Shown: positions 45,900-55,400 of the stretch, piece after piece
Layout of the letters: the number at the start of each line of letters is the position of its first letter
Position numbering within the stretch: position 1 is the first letter of the stretch
From: Rossellomorea aquimaris
Lineage (GTDB): Bacteria; Bacillota; Bacilli; Bacillales; Bacillaceae_B
Direction of reading: 5' to 3'
Assembly: GCF_020171925.1 (NCBI RefSeq)
Contig: NZ_JAIVAR010000001.1
Location: forward strand, 930,001 to 994,000
Length of the DNA: 64,000 bases
The notes under the pieces: generated by a model
Told to the model about the DNA's origin: nothing
The model's database searches: none
What the model saw: the letters and a program-made list of their open reading frames with translations, nothing else
Translations under genes and position numbers: made by a program

Positions 45900-46772
45900 A
45901 TGAGCAAGGCGTTGGTGCTTCAATCAGATTTCGGAATCAGTGATGGTGCAGTGTGTGCCATGTACGGAGTGGCAAATGGTGTGGATGCTTCTTTGAAAAT
46001 TTTCGACCTTACCCACGATATCCCTCAGTACAACATTTGGGAAGGGTCCTACCGCTTGCTTCAGACCGTCTCGTACTGGCCTGAGGAAACCGTGTTTGTA
46101 TCCGTCGTCGACCCAGGTGTCGGATCCGACAGGAAGAGCATCGCCGTGAAAACGGCCAGCAATCATTATATTATTACACCCGATAACGGGAGCCTGACTC
46201 ATATCGCGAAGCATCAGGGGCTAACTGAAGCAAGGATCATTGATGAAACACGGAACCGCTTGCCGAACTCCGGGGAGTCTTATACGTTCCACGGCCGCGA
46301 CATTTATGCTTATACCGGTGCAAGACTTGCTGCCGGTGTCATTTCATTCAATGAAATCGGCCCTTCTCTTCCAATTGAAACCCTTATGGAACTTCCGTTA
46401 AAGGAAGCAACCATCGAAAAGGAAAGCGTTGAAGGGATCATCGAAATCCTCGATGTCCGCTTCGGCAACCTTTGGACGAATGTGAGCCGTGGTTTATTTG
46501 TCCAATACGGAATCGATTACGGTGACCTGCTTGACGTCACGATTGAAAATCAATCCAGGGTCATCTATCACAGTGTCATGACGTTCGGCCGTTCGTTCGC
46601 TGACAGCTTAATCGGTGAACCGCTTGTGTACGTCAATTCACTCGATAATCTCGGGGTCGCCATCAATCAAGGTTCTTTCGCCGGCGCTTATCATATCGGC
46701 AGCGGCACCGGCTGGAAGATCACGTTCAAGAAAATGAAGAATCGACCACTAACTAAACAAAAAGGCAATTGA
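45900..46772 (+). CDS. SAM hydroxide adenosyltransferase (DUF62/COG1912)
   Basis: 290 residues. Family motifs: LQSDFGISDG near the start, VVDPGVGSDRKSI, TPDNGSLTHI and FHGRDIYAYTGARLAAG, then FGNLWTNV in the second domain. These enzymes split S-adenosylmethionine with water to adenosine and methionine, and are related to fluorinases and chlorinases. ATG behind AAGGAGGGATTGG. A GC-rich GGGGTC-type hairpin (about 46799-46832) follows. Confidence 0.9.
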   Translation: MSKALVLQSDFGISDGAVCAMYGVANGVDASLKIFDLTHDIPQYNIWEGSYRLLQTVSYWPEETVFVSVVDPGVGSDRKSIAVKTASNHYIITPDNGSLTHIAKHQGLTEARIIDETRNRLPNSGESYTFHGRDIYAYTGARLAAGVISFNEIGPSLPIETLMELPLKEATIEKESVEGIIEILDVRFGNLWTNVSRGLFVQYGIDYGDLLDVTIENQSRVIYHSVMTFGRSFADSLIGEPLVYVNSLDNLGVAINQGSFAGAYHIGSGTGWKITFKKMKNRPLTKQKGN

Positions 46773-46843
46773 AAGTCATAGAAAAATAAGAATGAGGACC
46801 GCCCCCGGCTCGTTAACCGGAGGCGGCCCCCACTCTTCCATCT

Positions 46844-47860
46844 CTACTCCAATTCAATCACAATCGGCTCCAATTCAAACTCCTCAAGCCCTTCACCAGA
46901 CATCAAGCTCGCGATTGCAATCGGCTCGATGATCAACTGACTGGCCCCTTCCTCTATCGTGCCGAACTGCGTTGTTCCACTAAATGTTTTCCCGTTATCC
47001 TTCGACATCCCTCCGCCACCAGTGCCGTCCATGTAGACATTCCCGAGATCATCGGTCACCCGGAACACCGGCGTCACACTCGGCCACTTTTCAAGGAATT
47101 CATCCTTCACCATTTGCTCGTAGCCGATGACCGTGGATACATCGGTGAATTCGATGGATTTCAGTGTAAACGTGATGTCCTTGTTCTGAACCGTTTCATT
47201 CAAAAGCTTCTGTTCACCTTTCACCCGTTCTAGCGAAAAATCGAACGACCAATCCCCTTCCACTTCTTTCCCACTCTCATAGTTCGAGAAGGCTTGTGGC
47301 GTCCAGCTTACGTCCACTTTGTCAGGATGCTCATCCTCTTTAAACTGCGGCGTAAAGGTGAATAAGCCGACGTAGCGTGTGTCACTGATCTTCGTGATTT
47401 CATTCGTGCCCCTGCTGCCAACAGACCCTTCAACTTCGAACCAATTCGGCCCCGTGATGTGCATCGCCTCCCCGAAATCTTCTTCCGTCTCAATCGCGAA
47501 CGACACCGTGATATTCGTCCCGTCATAGACGGCATTATCGATCATGACCGTTACTCCGTTGCTCGTCTCAGCCAACCCGATATCAGTGGAGAATGTGTCA
47601 AAATTCTTGTTGTCTTCGCCATTAAAATAACTGATCACATCATCCATGAACGGAATCTGCGAAGCAACCGAAGGCATCGCGACACTTGTTGCCGCACCCG
47701 CTCCCACAAGGATGATGGCTGCAGCCGCAACCTTCCTCCAAACCGGTGCCTTCTTCCGTGTTTTCAACACATGTTGCTTGACCCTCTCTTTCTCGAGTTC
47801 GGACACATCCATTAACTCCAGTTCGTCCATATCAAGATCCATCCATTCCTTCATGCTCAT
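46844..47860 (-). CDS. DUF4179 anti-sigma factor
   Basis: 338 residues. A short cytosolic N-terminus (about 1-40) is followed by one membrane helix (KVAAAAIILVGAGAATSVAM) and then an extracellular DUF4179 domain with two beta-rich parts (GVTVMIDNAVYDGTNITVSFAIETE and ITFTLKSIEFTDVSTVIGYEQ). The ATG overlaps the sigma factor stop (ATGA). It should hold the sigma factor inactive at the membrane until an envelope signal arrives. Confidence 0.88.
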   Translation of the reverse strand: MSMKEWMDLDMDELELMDVSELEKERVKQHVLKTRKKAPVWRKVAAAAIILVGAGAATSVAMPSVASQIPFMDDVISYFNGEDNKNFDTFSTDIGLAETSNGVTVMIDNAVYDGTNITVSFAIETEEDFGEAMHITGPNWFEVEGSVGSRGTNEITKISDTRYVGLFTFTPQFKEDEHPDKVDVSWTPQAFSNYESGKEVEGDWSFDFSLERVKGEQKLLNETVQNKDITFTLKSIEFTDVSTVIGYEQMVKDEFLEKWPSVTPVFRVTDDLGNVYMDGTGGGGMSKDNGKTFSGTTQFGTIEEGASQLIIEPIAIASLMSGEGLEEFELEPIVIELE

Positions 47861-48420
47861 ATCAGTAGCTCCTTCCCCTTCAAATTCGTGGCCAGAATCT
47901 TCTTCCCGCGGTATAACCGGTTATCAACCGCAGCCTTCGATAATCCGAGAGTGTCGGCAATCTCGCCGTTGGAAAGCTCCAAATAATATTTCATCAAGAA
48001 AATGTCCCGGTCATCATCCTGTAATCGACTGATCGCAGCCAGTAGTTCATTTCGTTCTTCCTGTTTCAAAATGGATTCTTCCGTCCGAAACGTACTCGCT
48101 TTCTCGACTAGCCTCTCATCCGACTGTTCCCGTTCTTGCTGCCGTTTCGCCTGCCGGTACCGATCGATCGCTTTATACTTCGCAATCATCCCGATCCATT
48201 TTTTGAAATCCTGCCGTTCACCGTGAAACTGATGTGCATTCTGCCAGACCGTCAAGAACACATCATTGACGCACTCATCGATATCCGGCTGCCTCATCCC
48301 GTGAAGAACCTTCACCGCAATCGTCTTCACCAGCGGCATATACTCATCAATGATGAACTCCAACGCATCTTCTTTCTGTTTCTTTAACCGTACAATAAAA
48401 TGTGTCGAGGAACTTTTCAT
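47857..48420 (-). CDS. ECF-type RNA polymerase sigma factor
   Basis: 187 residues. Region 2: EYMPLVKTIAVKVLHGM, DIDECVNDVFLTVWQNAHQF and FKKWIGMIAKYKAIDRYR. Region 4: LQDDDRDIFLMKYYLELSNGEIADTLGLSKAAVDNRLYRGKK. Translationally coupled to the DUF4179 anti-sigma gene. The regulon is unknown and probably includes this operon. Confidence 0.92.
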   Translation of the reverse strand: MKSSSTHFIVRLKKQKEDALEFIIDEYMPLVKTIAVKVLHGMRQPDIDECVNDVFLTVWQNAHQFHGERQDFKKWIGMIAKYKAIDRYRQAKRQQEREQSDERLVEKASTFRTEESILKQEERNELLAAISRLQDDDRDIFLMKYYLELSNGEIADTLGLSKAAVDNRLYRGKKILATNLKGKELLI

Positions 48421-48488
48421 CTACTCCGCTCCTTTTTGATTGAAAAAGCTTTCTCATCTAGTACAACGAACCGTGGGCGAAGGGATTC

Positions 48489-48743
48489 TCAAAAAGATTC
48501 TTTCTTTTTAACAGCAACCACATACAAGATCACCGAAAATAGAAGATTCGACCCCAACGCAATGACTGATAGCAAATTCTCCACATTGAAAATAAACAAA
48601 AATCCGATTGCCGCGAGCACACTAACCAATAAGGGATACAATACGTTCAATCGCTTATGTAAGTTGAAAAGGATCACCGCAAAACTGACAACCAATAACA
48701 ACATGACGAATACTTGAAAAACCAATAGTGAAAAAAACTCCAT
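48489..48743 (-). CDS. Small membrane protein, three helices
   Basis: 84 residues, nearly all hydrophobic in three segments, with a Lys-rich tail. ATG behind GGAGGGGGATTC. It precedes the sigma factor gene by 68 bases on the same strand and could be part of that unit. No family recognised. Confidence 0.6.
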   Translation of the reverse strand: MEFFSLLVFQVFVMLLLVVSFAVILFNLHKRLNVLYPLLVSVLAAIGFLFIFNVENLLSVIALGSNLLFSVILYVVAVKKKESF

Positions 48744-48953
48744 GAATCCCCCTCCTGTCTGTTAGTGTAATTTTACACTTAAAGGGTGGTTGTTTCAATA
48801 ATTTTCTATAGTTGGATATTTTTAAGAAAAATGCCTATTTTGGTTGAAAAACGAACGGTTTTAACGTCAAATTTGTTCTTCTCACTTCAAAAAGATGTGA
48901 TATGCCCCACATTCCGGGCTTAACTATGCTCTGAACCAGGCTTCGGAACGACT

Positions 48954-49047
48954 TATTATCAAAAACAGGCATCTTATTATCAAATATCAGAATATTTTAT
49001 CAAAAACAATCCTTTTATTATCAAAAATCCAATTTTATTATCAAACC
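48954..49047. repeat. Phased TTATTATCAAAA array, family A (element A3)
   Basis: Five units place ATC at 48958, 48979, 48999, 49020 and 49040 (steps 21, 20, 21, 20). It lies just upstream of the tyrS promoter. The remaining gap from 48744 to 48953 holds no gene. Confidence 0.85.
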
Positions 49048-49079
49048 CAAAATCTACTCACCAGCCACCAAAAAAACCC

Positions 49080-49109
49080 TTGCCATCCATCCCACAAGTA
49101 GAGTAAGAT
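49080..49109 (+). promoter_or_regulatory. Probable tyrS promoter
   Basis: TTGCCA, an 18-base spacer, then TAAGAT, just before the T-box stem I. Confidence 0.45.
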
Positions 49110-49115
49110 AATGAA

Positions 49116-49360
49116 AATAATTCCAATACAGCAAAAAGTATTGATAGGATTCAGTAGTCAATTATCTCCCTGTCGAAGAGATCTGATGGTTGGTGCGAAT
49201 CAGAACAAAGATAATGGCGAATTACCCCCTTGAACTTTTCTTGTGATAAGCAAGAAACGGCGCCGGACCGTTATCCGATTGAGTGGAAGAGTGAATCTTC
49301 AAATGAGGGTGGTACCGCGTATAACCACGTCCCTTTTCTAGGGGCGTGGTTTTTTATTAT
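49116..49360 (+). ncRNA. T-box leader (tyrosine type) of tyrS
   Basis: The T-box sequence AGGGTGGTACCGCG at 49306-49319 is exact. The stem I distal part reads GAAGAGATCTGATGGTTGGTGCGAATC. A terminator (ACCACGTCCC with GGGGCGTGGT and T6) ends the leader. The specifier is probably TAC at 49223-49225 in GAATTACCCCC, a Tyr codon that fits the gene. Uncharged tRNA-Tyr would favour the antiterminator. Confidence 0.92.
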
Positions 49361-49378
49361 TTTTATGAGGAGGAAAAC

Positions 49379-50614
49379 ATGATGAAGGATTTGACGAAAG
49401 AACAGCAGGCAGAAGTGGAAAGGCAGATCAGCCTTTATCAGAATGGGGTTGTGGACGTGATCCCAACAACAGAACTCCGGGACAAAGTGGCTCGCAGCAT
49501 CCAGACCGGCAAGCCGCTTAAGATCAAGCTCGGTCTCGATCCGACGGCACCGGATGTCCACCTTGGTCATACCGTCGTGTTGAATAAATTGAAGCAATTC
49601 CAAGAAAATGGCCATATCATCCAGCTCATCATCGGCGACTTCACGGGAAAAATCGGGGATCCAACCGGTAAGTCGACTGTACGAAAACAACTGACAGATG
49701 AAGAAGTGAAGGTCAATGCAAGAACATATTTCGAACAGTTCGGCAAAGTGCTGGATATGAAGAAAGTCGAGTTATACTACAACTCAGCTTGGTTGACGCC
49801 ACTCAACCTTGAAGACGTCATCAACCTATCAGCAAGCATCACCGTCGCACGCCTGATCGAGCGGAACGACTTTTCCAACAGGATGGCAGCAGGGAAACCG
49901 ATATCCCTGCACGAATTCTTCTACCCGCTCATGCAGGGCTACGATTCGGTTCAGCTCGAAAGCGACGTTGAACTCGGCGGCACCGATCAGCATTTCAACG
50001 TCTTGATGGGACGCCATCTGCAGGAGCACTACGGGAAAGAAAAGCAGGTCGTCATCCTGCTTCCACTACTCGAGGGCCTTGATGGCGTAGACAAAATGTC
50101 CAAATCGAAGCATAACTACATCGGCATCGACGAACCGGCAAACGACATGTTCGGCAAGACGATGTCGCTACCGGATGAGCTGATCGTCAAGTACTTCAAC
50201 CTGGTGACAAACTTGCCGCTCGAAAAAAAGGAAACCATTGCAAACACACTGGGGGACGGAACGCTGCACCCAAGGGACGCCAAAGTCAAGCTTGCCCGCA
50301 CCATCGTGGCTACCTACCACGGGGAAGATGCCGCCGATGCCGCGGTCCAGCACTTCGAGACCGTGTTCCAAAAAGGAGCCATGCCTGACGATATCCCGGT
50401 TGTCGAATGGAAAGGCGAACCTTCCATCGGGATCATCGACTTGTTAGTGGAACTCGGAATGCAGCGTTCAAAGAGTGAAGCACGCAGGATGATCAAGAAC
50501 GGCGGGATCCGGATTGATGGCGAGAAGGTGCTTGATACCGAGCTCGGGGTCACACTCCGTGATGGGATGATTGTGCAGGTTGGGAAGAGGAAGTTTGTGA
50601 AAGTGGAGATGTAG
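49379..50614 (+). CDS. tyrS: Tyrosyl-tRNA synthetase
   Basis: 411 residues; ATG at 49379 or 49382 behind GAGGAGG. Class I signature HLGH in [16 protein letters not shown] in [15 protein letters not shown], and a C-terminal S4-like RNA-binding domain ([21 protein letters not shown]). The sequence type ([15 protein letters not shown]) is the TyrZ form of B. subtilis rather than the HIGH-containing TyrS form. Made in response to uncharged tRNA-Tyr through the T-box leader. Confidence 0.95.
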   Translation: MMKDLTKEQQAEVERQISLYQNGVVDVIPTTELRDKVARSIQTGKPLKIKLGLDPTAPDVHLGHTVVLNKLKQFQENGHIIQLIIGDFTGKIGDPTGKSTVRKQLTDEEVKVNARTYFEQFGKVLDMKKVELYYNSAWLTPLNLEDVINLSASITVARLIERNDFSNRMAAGKPISLHEFFYPLMQGYDSVQLESDVELGGTDQHFNVLMGRHLQEHYGKEKQVVILLPLLEGLDGVDKMSKSKHNYIGIDEPANDMFGKTMSLPDELIVKYFNLVTNLPLEKKETIANTLGDGTLHPRDAKVKLARTIVATYHGEDAADAAVQHFETVFQKGAMPDDIPVVEWKGEPSIGIIDLLVELGMQRSKSEARRMIKNGGIRIDGEKVLDTELGVTLRDGMIVQVGKRKFVKVEM

Positions 50615-50627
50615 TTTTACTACTAGG

Positions 50628-50660
50628 TGCACCCTCCTTTTCTCGGTTGGAGGGTGTTGC
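50628..50660 (+). terminator. Possible tyrS terminator
   Basis: GCACCCTCC and GGAGGGTGT pair around an 11-base loop; the T-run after it is poor. Confidence 0.5.
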
Positions 50661-50822
50661 TTATTTTGGTAGGAGACATCATATCGCTTTTTATGGAAAA
50701 AAGACGATCTTTTCATTAAAAACGTTCTAAATTTGTTTATTTTATATAAAACTGTCCATAATCCAGCTTCATGGCCCTACTTATGGTCTTGCAACAGTCC
50801 AAAACAGGGCCACCTGCTTCAT

Positions 50823-50916
50823 ATATTATCAAAACCGAGCAACTTATTATCAACATTCCAACTATATTATCAAAACCCGACCTTTTATTATCAAAAATCC
50901 AATTATATTATCAAAT
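50823..50916. repeat. Phased TTATTATCAAAA array, family A (element A4)
   Basis: Five units place ATC at 50828, 50849, 50869, 50890 and 50910 (steps 21, 20, 21, 20). Convergent gap between tyrS and a minus-strand gene. Confidence 0.85.
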
Positions 50917-50973
50917 CGCAAAAAGAGTACACGCCTCATGCAAGTATCCGCCATACCCATTACGCAGCTCACC

Positions 50974-51234
50974 CTAAAAATCATGCCCCCGCAACGCGAA
51001 CACAAAGGCAAGAATAAACAACACAAAGCTGATCGGCAGAACAATTAGGATCGCGCTTGACGCCTTTTTCCAAAACCCACTTTCACTATACCAAGATGCC
51101 GCTGCCGAAGCGACATACCCAACCAGGATGATCCACACCCATAACGGTCCGATGTCTTTTCCCACGAGAGACTGCAGGATCAGAAACGTCAAGACTAACA
51201 TAAAGATTGAAAGCATCCCTGAATATTTACGCAT
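50974..51234 (-). CDS. Small membrane protein
   Basis: 86 residues from ATG 51234 (GGGGGGGAG upstream); the frame open to 51273 has no ribosome site. Three hydrophobic segments and no known motif. Confidence 0.6.
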   Translation of the reverse strand: MRKYSGMLSIFMLVLTFLILQSLVGKDIGPLWVWIILVGYVASAAASWYSESGFWKKASSAILIVLPISFVLFILAFVFALRGHDF

Positions 51235-51472
51235 CACGTTCTCCCCCCCCTCTCCACAAGAAAATTTTACCATATAGTAACCGGCCTTACATCCCTATTC
51301 TTCATCCTCTCTCCATCCCCATATGATTACCCCCACCTCTTAACACACCTTTTACAAACTATAAGTCTTTCTACTTAGGAATCTTTACAAAATACCCCAT
51401 GATTCGCCAAAAAAATTATGATAGATTTAGAGAGTCCTATTTAGGGCCACTACATATTAGGGGGAACATCAC

Positions 51473-52330
51473 GTGAAGAAAACAGGATTATTATCACTAA
51501 CATTTGCTTTATCATTGGCACTATCACCTTCGATGGCAGGGGCGGAAACGTTGAATGCTGCCGGGATCGACTCTCAAGGGAACACGGTTGAGATCGGACA
51601 TGAGCTGCCGAAAGCAAAGACCAAAGGCAAGGAGAAATTCGACAAGCCTTCAAAGGTTGAAAAGGACAGCGTTGCTGATGTATTAGACGAGAGTGGAAAG
51701 AAAATCAAAAAGACTAAAATCAAGAAAAATGATTCCGAAGAACTGTTCGGTCTTTTCGACTGGCTTGGAGGCGGTGGTTCAGGTGGCGGAACGACCGAGC
51801 CCCCTGCAACGACGGATCGTACGGTGACGGTACTCGTTGCGGTGGATGAAGAATATCGTGCCGCACACAGTGACTGGCAGACATTGACGACAAATATCGT
51901 CGAGAAAGCTGATGACGGTTTCATCCGTGATCACTCCATCGATTATGATATTAAAGCATTTGCACAATGGACGTCGAATGGGAACAACGCGTCTGAAATC
52001 CTTCAGGACCTTGATCGCGACTTTAACGGAAACGGTTATGATTTCGTCGTTGGTTTCACTCGTGACACTAACTTCAACTCAGGCGGCATTGCCTATGTGT
52101 ACCCATCTGCACCAAGCGGAAGTGCGATCAGCGTGAACCTTGATCAAGGAGCACAGAATACGTGGCACGCTGCTCAGCATGAGTTTTCCCACAACTATGG
52201 CCTTGGGCATGACGCGCAAGGAAGCGGGATCCAGTGCATCATGAACTATGATTATGCTTATCAAGTCGACTTCTGGGATGGAGATCATGATAATGAGATC
52301 GAGGCACATAGAACGTGGTATGGGAACTAA
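51473..52330 (+). CDS. Secreted zinc metalloprotease (metzincin-like)
   Basis: 285 residues from a GTG. The signal peptide ends SMAGAE. A Lys/Glu-rich pro-region and a Gly-rich turn (GGGGSGGG) follow. The catalytic part has HEFSHNYGLGHD (HExxHxxGxxH zinc site) and CIMNYDY as the Met-turn. Similar metzincins are found in Bacillus exoproteomes. It is convergent with the big subtilase gene. Substrate unknown. Confidence 0.88.
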   Translation: MKKTGLLSLTFALSLALSPSMAGAETLNAAGIDSQGNTVEIGHELPKAKTKGKEKFDKPSKVEKDSVADVLDESGKKIKKTKIKKNDSEELFGLFDWLGGGGSGGGTTEPPATTDRTVTVLVAVDEEYRAAHSDWQTLTTNIVEKADDGFIRDHSIDYDIKAFAQWTSNGNNASEILQDLDRDFNGNGYDFVVGFTRDTNFNSGGIAYVYPSAPSGSAISVNLDQGAQNTWHAAQHEFSHNYGLGHDAQGSGIQCIMNYDYAYQVDFWDGDHDNEIEAHRTWYGN

Positions 52331-52383
52331 TTATACAGAGGAAAGGGGCTGGCCAAGTGCCGTCCCTTCTTTTCTTTCAAGCC

Positions 52384-52414
52384 AAAAGGGCTTACCCCTC
52401 ACAGGATAAGCCCC
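52384..52414 (-). terminator. Terminator of the subtilase gene
   Basis: Minus strand GGGCTTATCC and GGGTAAGCCC form a near-perfect stem, followed by TTTT. Confidence 0.65.
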
Positions 52415-52467
52415 ACCGTTCATTACTCAACTACAATACCTACGTTAATAAAACTTCTCCCTATCTA

Positions 52468-55400
52468 CTATTCTTTCAATCCGTTCAAAATATCCCCAAG
52501 GCTTCGACCGGCATCCTTGTCCTTTACTTTCTCTTTTACATCCATCATCGGATTTACCTTTAGGAAATTCTCCTTGATGTATGTCATATCCTTCATATCG
52601 ACGGTCCCGTCAAAGTTGATATCTGCTTGGCGGTCACTAGATCCCCAGTGTGTTTCAAGGTAGACGGCGTCACGGATATCGACGATTTGGTCGTGGTTGG
52701 CATCACCGGCGATGGCCGGGAAGAATTTGATGGTTTGTTCTTCTCCATATCCATTTTCACGCCCGATTTGGAATTCTTTCTTTACGGTCAAATGTCCAGG
52801 AACGTCGAAGCTGAGCACCATCTTTTCCTGTGTGGAAAGAAGGTTGATTTTGAACCTGCCATCCCCTATGACTGTCCCTTCGTATTCTTTACCATCAGGG
52901 CCTACCGCTTTGATCGTGGCTCCGAGTGCTTCATAATCAACATCGGTCGTTAACAATTTTCCATAAAAATCTCGGAGGAAGACAGCTTCCCCGTTCATGT
53001 CCCCCGTTAATTCGGAATGGTTCGACCATCCTTTTACGGAAGGGGAAATCCCTTCAAGTTTGACCGTTGTGTCATCTGCTTTTGTGAGAGTAATGCTGTT
53101 TGCGGTCATCGTCATATAGCTACTATAAAAGTTCTCGCTCTTAAGTTTCGCCGAAATTTTCAGTAACGAACCGGACGAGGTAATCGGTTCACCCGTTTTT
53201 GATGATAAGACAACCTTCATTCCTTGAGGTGTTGATTCGGTGTCCACTGTCACTTTGTCGCTCAACTCTGGAACAACTGCCACGTTTTCGACACTTAACA
53301 CCTTTTGATCGAATGTATACGTGTATGTGATTTGCTTCCAATCGTCAATATAATGCGCGGATACAGAGTAGTCGATTCCCTCACCCGTCATAACCGAATC
53401 CTGTGATGGAACGGTTGCAAGATAAGGGGTGCCCTTCCTGACGAAATGATATTCTTTATTCTGCGATTCAATCCCAGCGCGGTCTCTTCCTTTCACTGTA
53501 ACGGACATAACTTTTTTATACGTCGGGACGTATGCATTGATTGTGTAATCCCCTGTTTCATTAAGAGCTACAGGATTGTCATAATAACTACCGCTTGTAC
53601 GATAGGAAACCACATTATCCCCTTGGTCCACTTCGATCCCCGCTTTTTTGGCTAGGTCGATTTGATGATCGTGGATCTGCCCTTTGAAGGTGTATGCTGT
53701 TTGGTCCGCTTCAAGCTCAATGATCCTTTTTTCCTGGTCAGTCGTAAACGATCCCATTTCATTGTCGAGGATAAATGGCTTTTCAATGACCGTTTCTTTC
53801 CCACTATCATCCGTAAAAATGAATTTCATCTTGTAAGCACCTTGATCCGCTTCGATCGGTTCATACCCGATCGGATGGTCACGGTCATCAGTGAACGGGT
53901 AATAATTTCCGTTGAAGTATCCATATAGATAGGATGGTGTGTTCTCCGCAATGAACCTTCCGTCCATGCTAGCAATGAATCCGATTTCTTTGTTTGTTTC
54001 TGCATCCACGAGGAAGAGATCGACATTCTTCATGTGAGAATTCAAAGAGAAACTACCGGTTAAAGAACCTTTTCTGACATACCCGTTTTCTCTTACGGTG
54101 GAAAGGATGTCACTCGATTGGACGTAGTCCACTCCTTCCTTCACTTTTCTCACGGCAAATGGAATGCGAACCACTTCATCCGCAAATTCTACATTCGTAA
54201 ACGTCACATATCCCTCATAAATACCGGTCGCAGCTGTAGCCGGTAGCAGAAGATCTGCAGTGATCTCCTCCTTTTTATTGGCTTTTACGGTGATGGATCC
54301 GGGTGCCGTCAATTTCACGCCCTCTGCCTCGCCGTCTTTCGACCCTCTCGCATTCACATTGAAGGTGACATCAACTTTGTATTCCTTATCTTGATCCGAG
54401 TCATTCCTGATTGAAAGTACACGGGAATCCGTTACATCTTCACCGGTGACGAAGGTTGTTCCGAAGCTGAGGGAACCGGTCAGCTCATCCATCACTTTCT
54501 CCCGATCTTTTTTCAGCATCGGTGTCGTATCCTCCACCTGGATATGGGTGGTGGACTCAGCTGCTTTCAGTGCGTTCACTTTACCAGCCCCAAGATCAAA
54601 CACACTGTAGTTCAAATCAAGGTCTTCCGCTGTATTCATCAACATCGTCTTGATGTCGGCGGGATCACTCTTCGGGTTCGCTTCAAGCAGGAGTGCCGCA
54701 ATCCCTGACACATGAGGTGTCGCCATCGACGTACCGGAGAACTTCGCATACGATTGAGTGTAATCTTTCACCCCGTGCAAGTAGTTAGGGACGGTGGATA
54801 AAATATTTCCTCCAGGCGCGACGACTTCCGGCTTGATATCATACGTCAATCTTGTCGGGCCGCTTGAACTGAAAGAGGATACATAATCATCCCTCGCCAC
54901 TTCACGTTCCTTAATTTCCTTGAATGTGTAGGTCACTTCGTCTGTTTGGAGAACTTGAACGAGCTCTTTTGCTTTCCTGCCCTCAAGTGTAAATGCAGGC
55001 AGCATATGAGGGTCATCCGGATAGGCATCCGTGATGAACCCATAAGCGTTCGCAGAATATCCGAATGCGACTGCCGCCCCGTGCTGTTTGGCTACAATGT
55101 AAGCATCACGCAATCGTTCGAATCCACCCGTCCTGATCAACACAATCTTCCCTTTGACGTCTTTCCCTTCGTACTCCTCTTCCGTTCCTTGACCCACATC
55201 CACGATCGACAAGGTCTTTCCATTCAATTCACGGGGATCGAGACCGATTTCAGAAGTCGAATAACGCAGTTCCATCTCTTGTTTGAGCTGATCGGAGTGA
55301 ACATCGCCCACGAAGTTTGGATAACTCACTTTCGTGTCCGTCGAACCGACTGCAATGCCAAGTGCCGACGATGCCGGTGAGCCGACGGAATACATACCCG

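Noticed and set aside
50733..51017. Open frames across the phased arrays, giving Tyr/Gln/Lys-rich peptides
   Set aside because: The 20-21 base steps break any frame between units, no ribosome site fits, and the peptides differ between elements.
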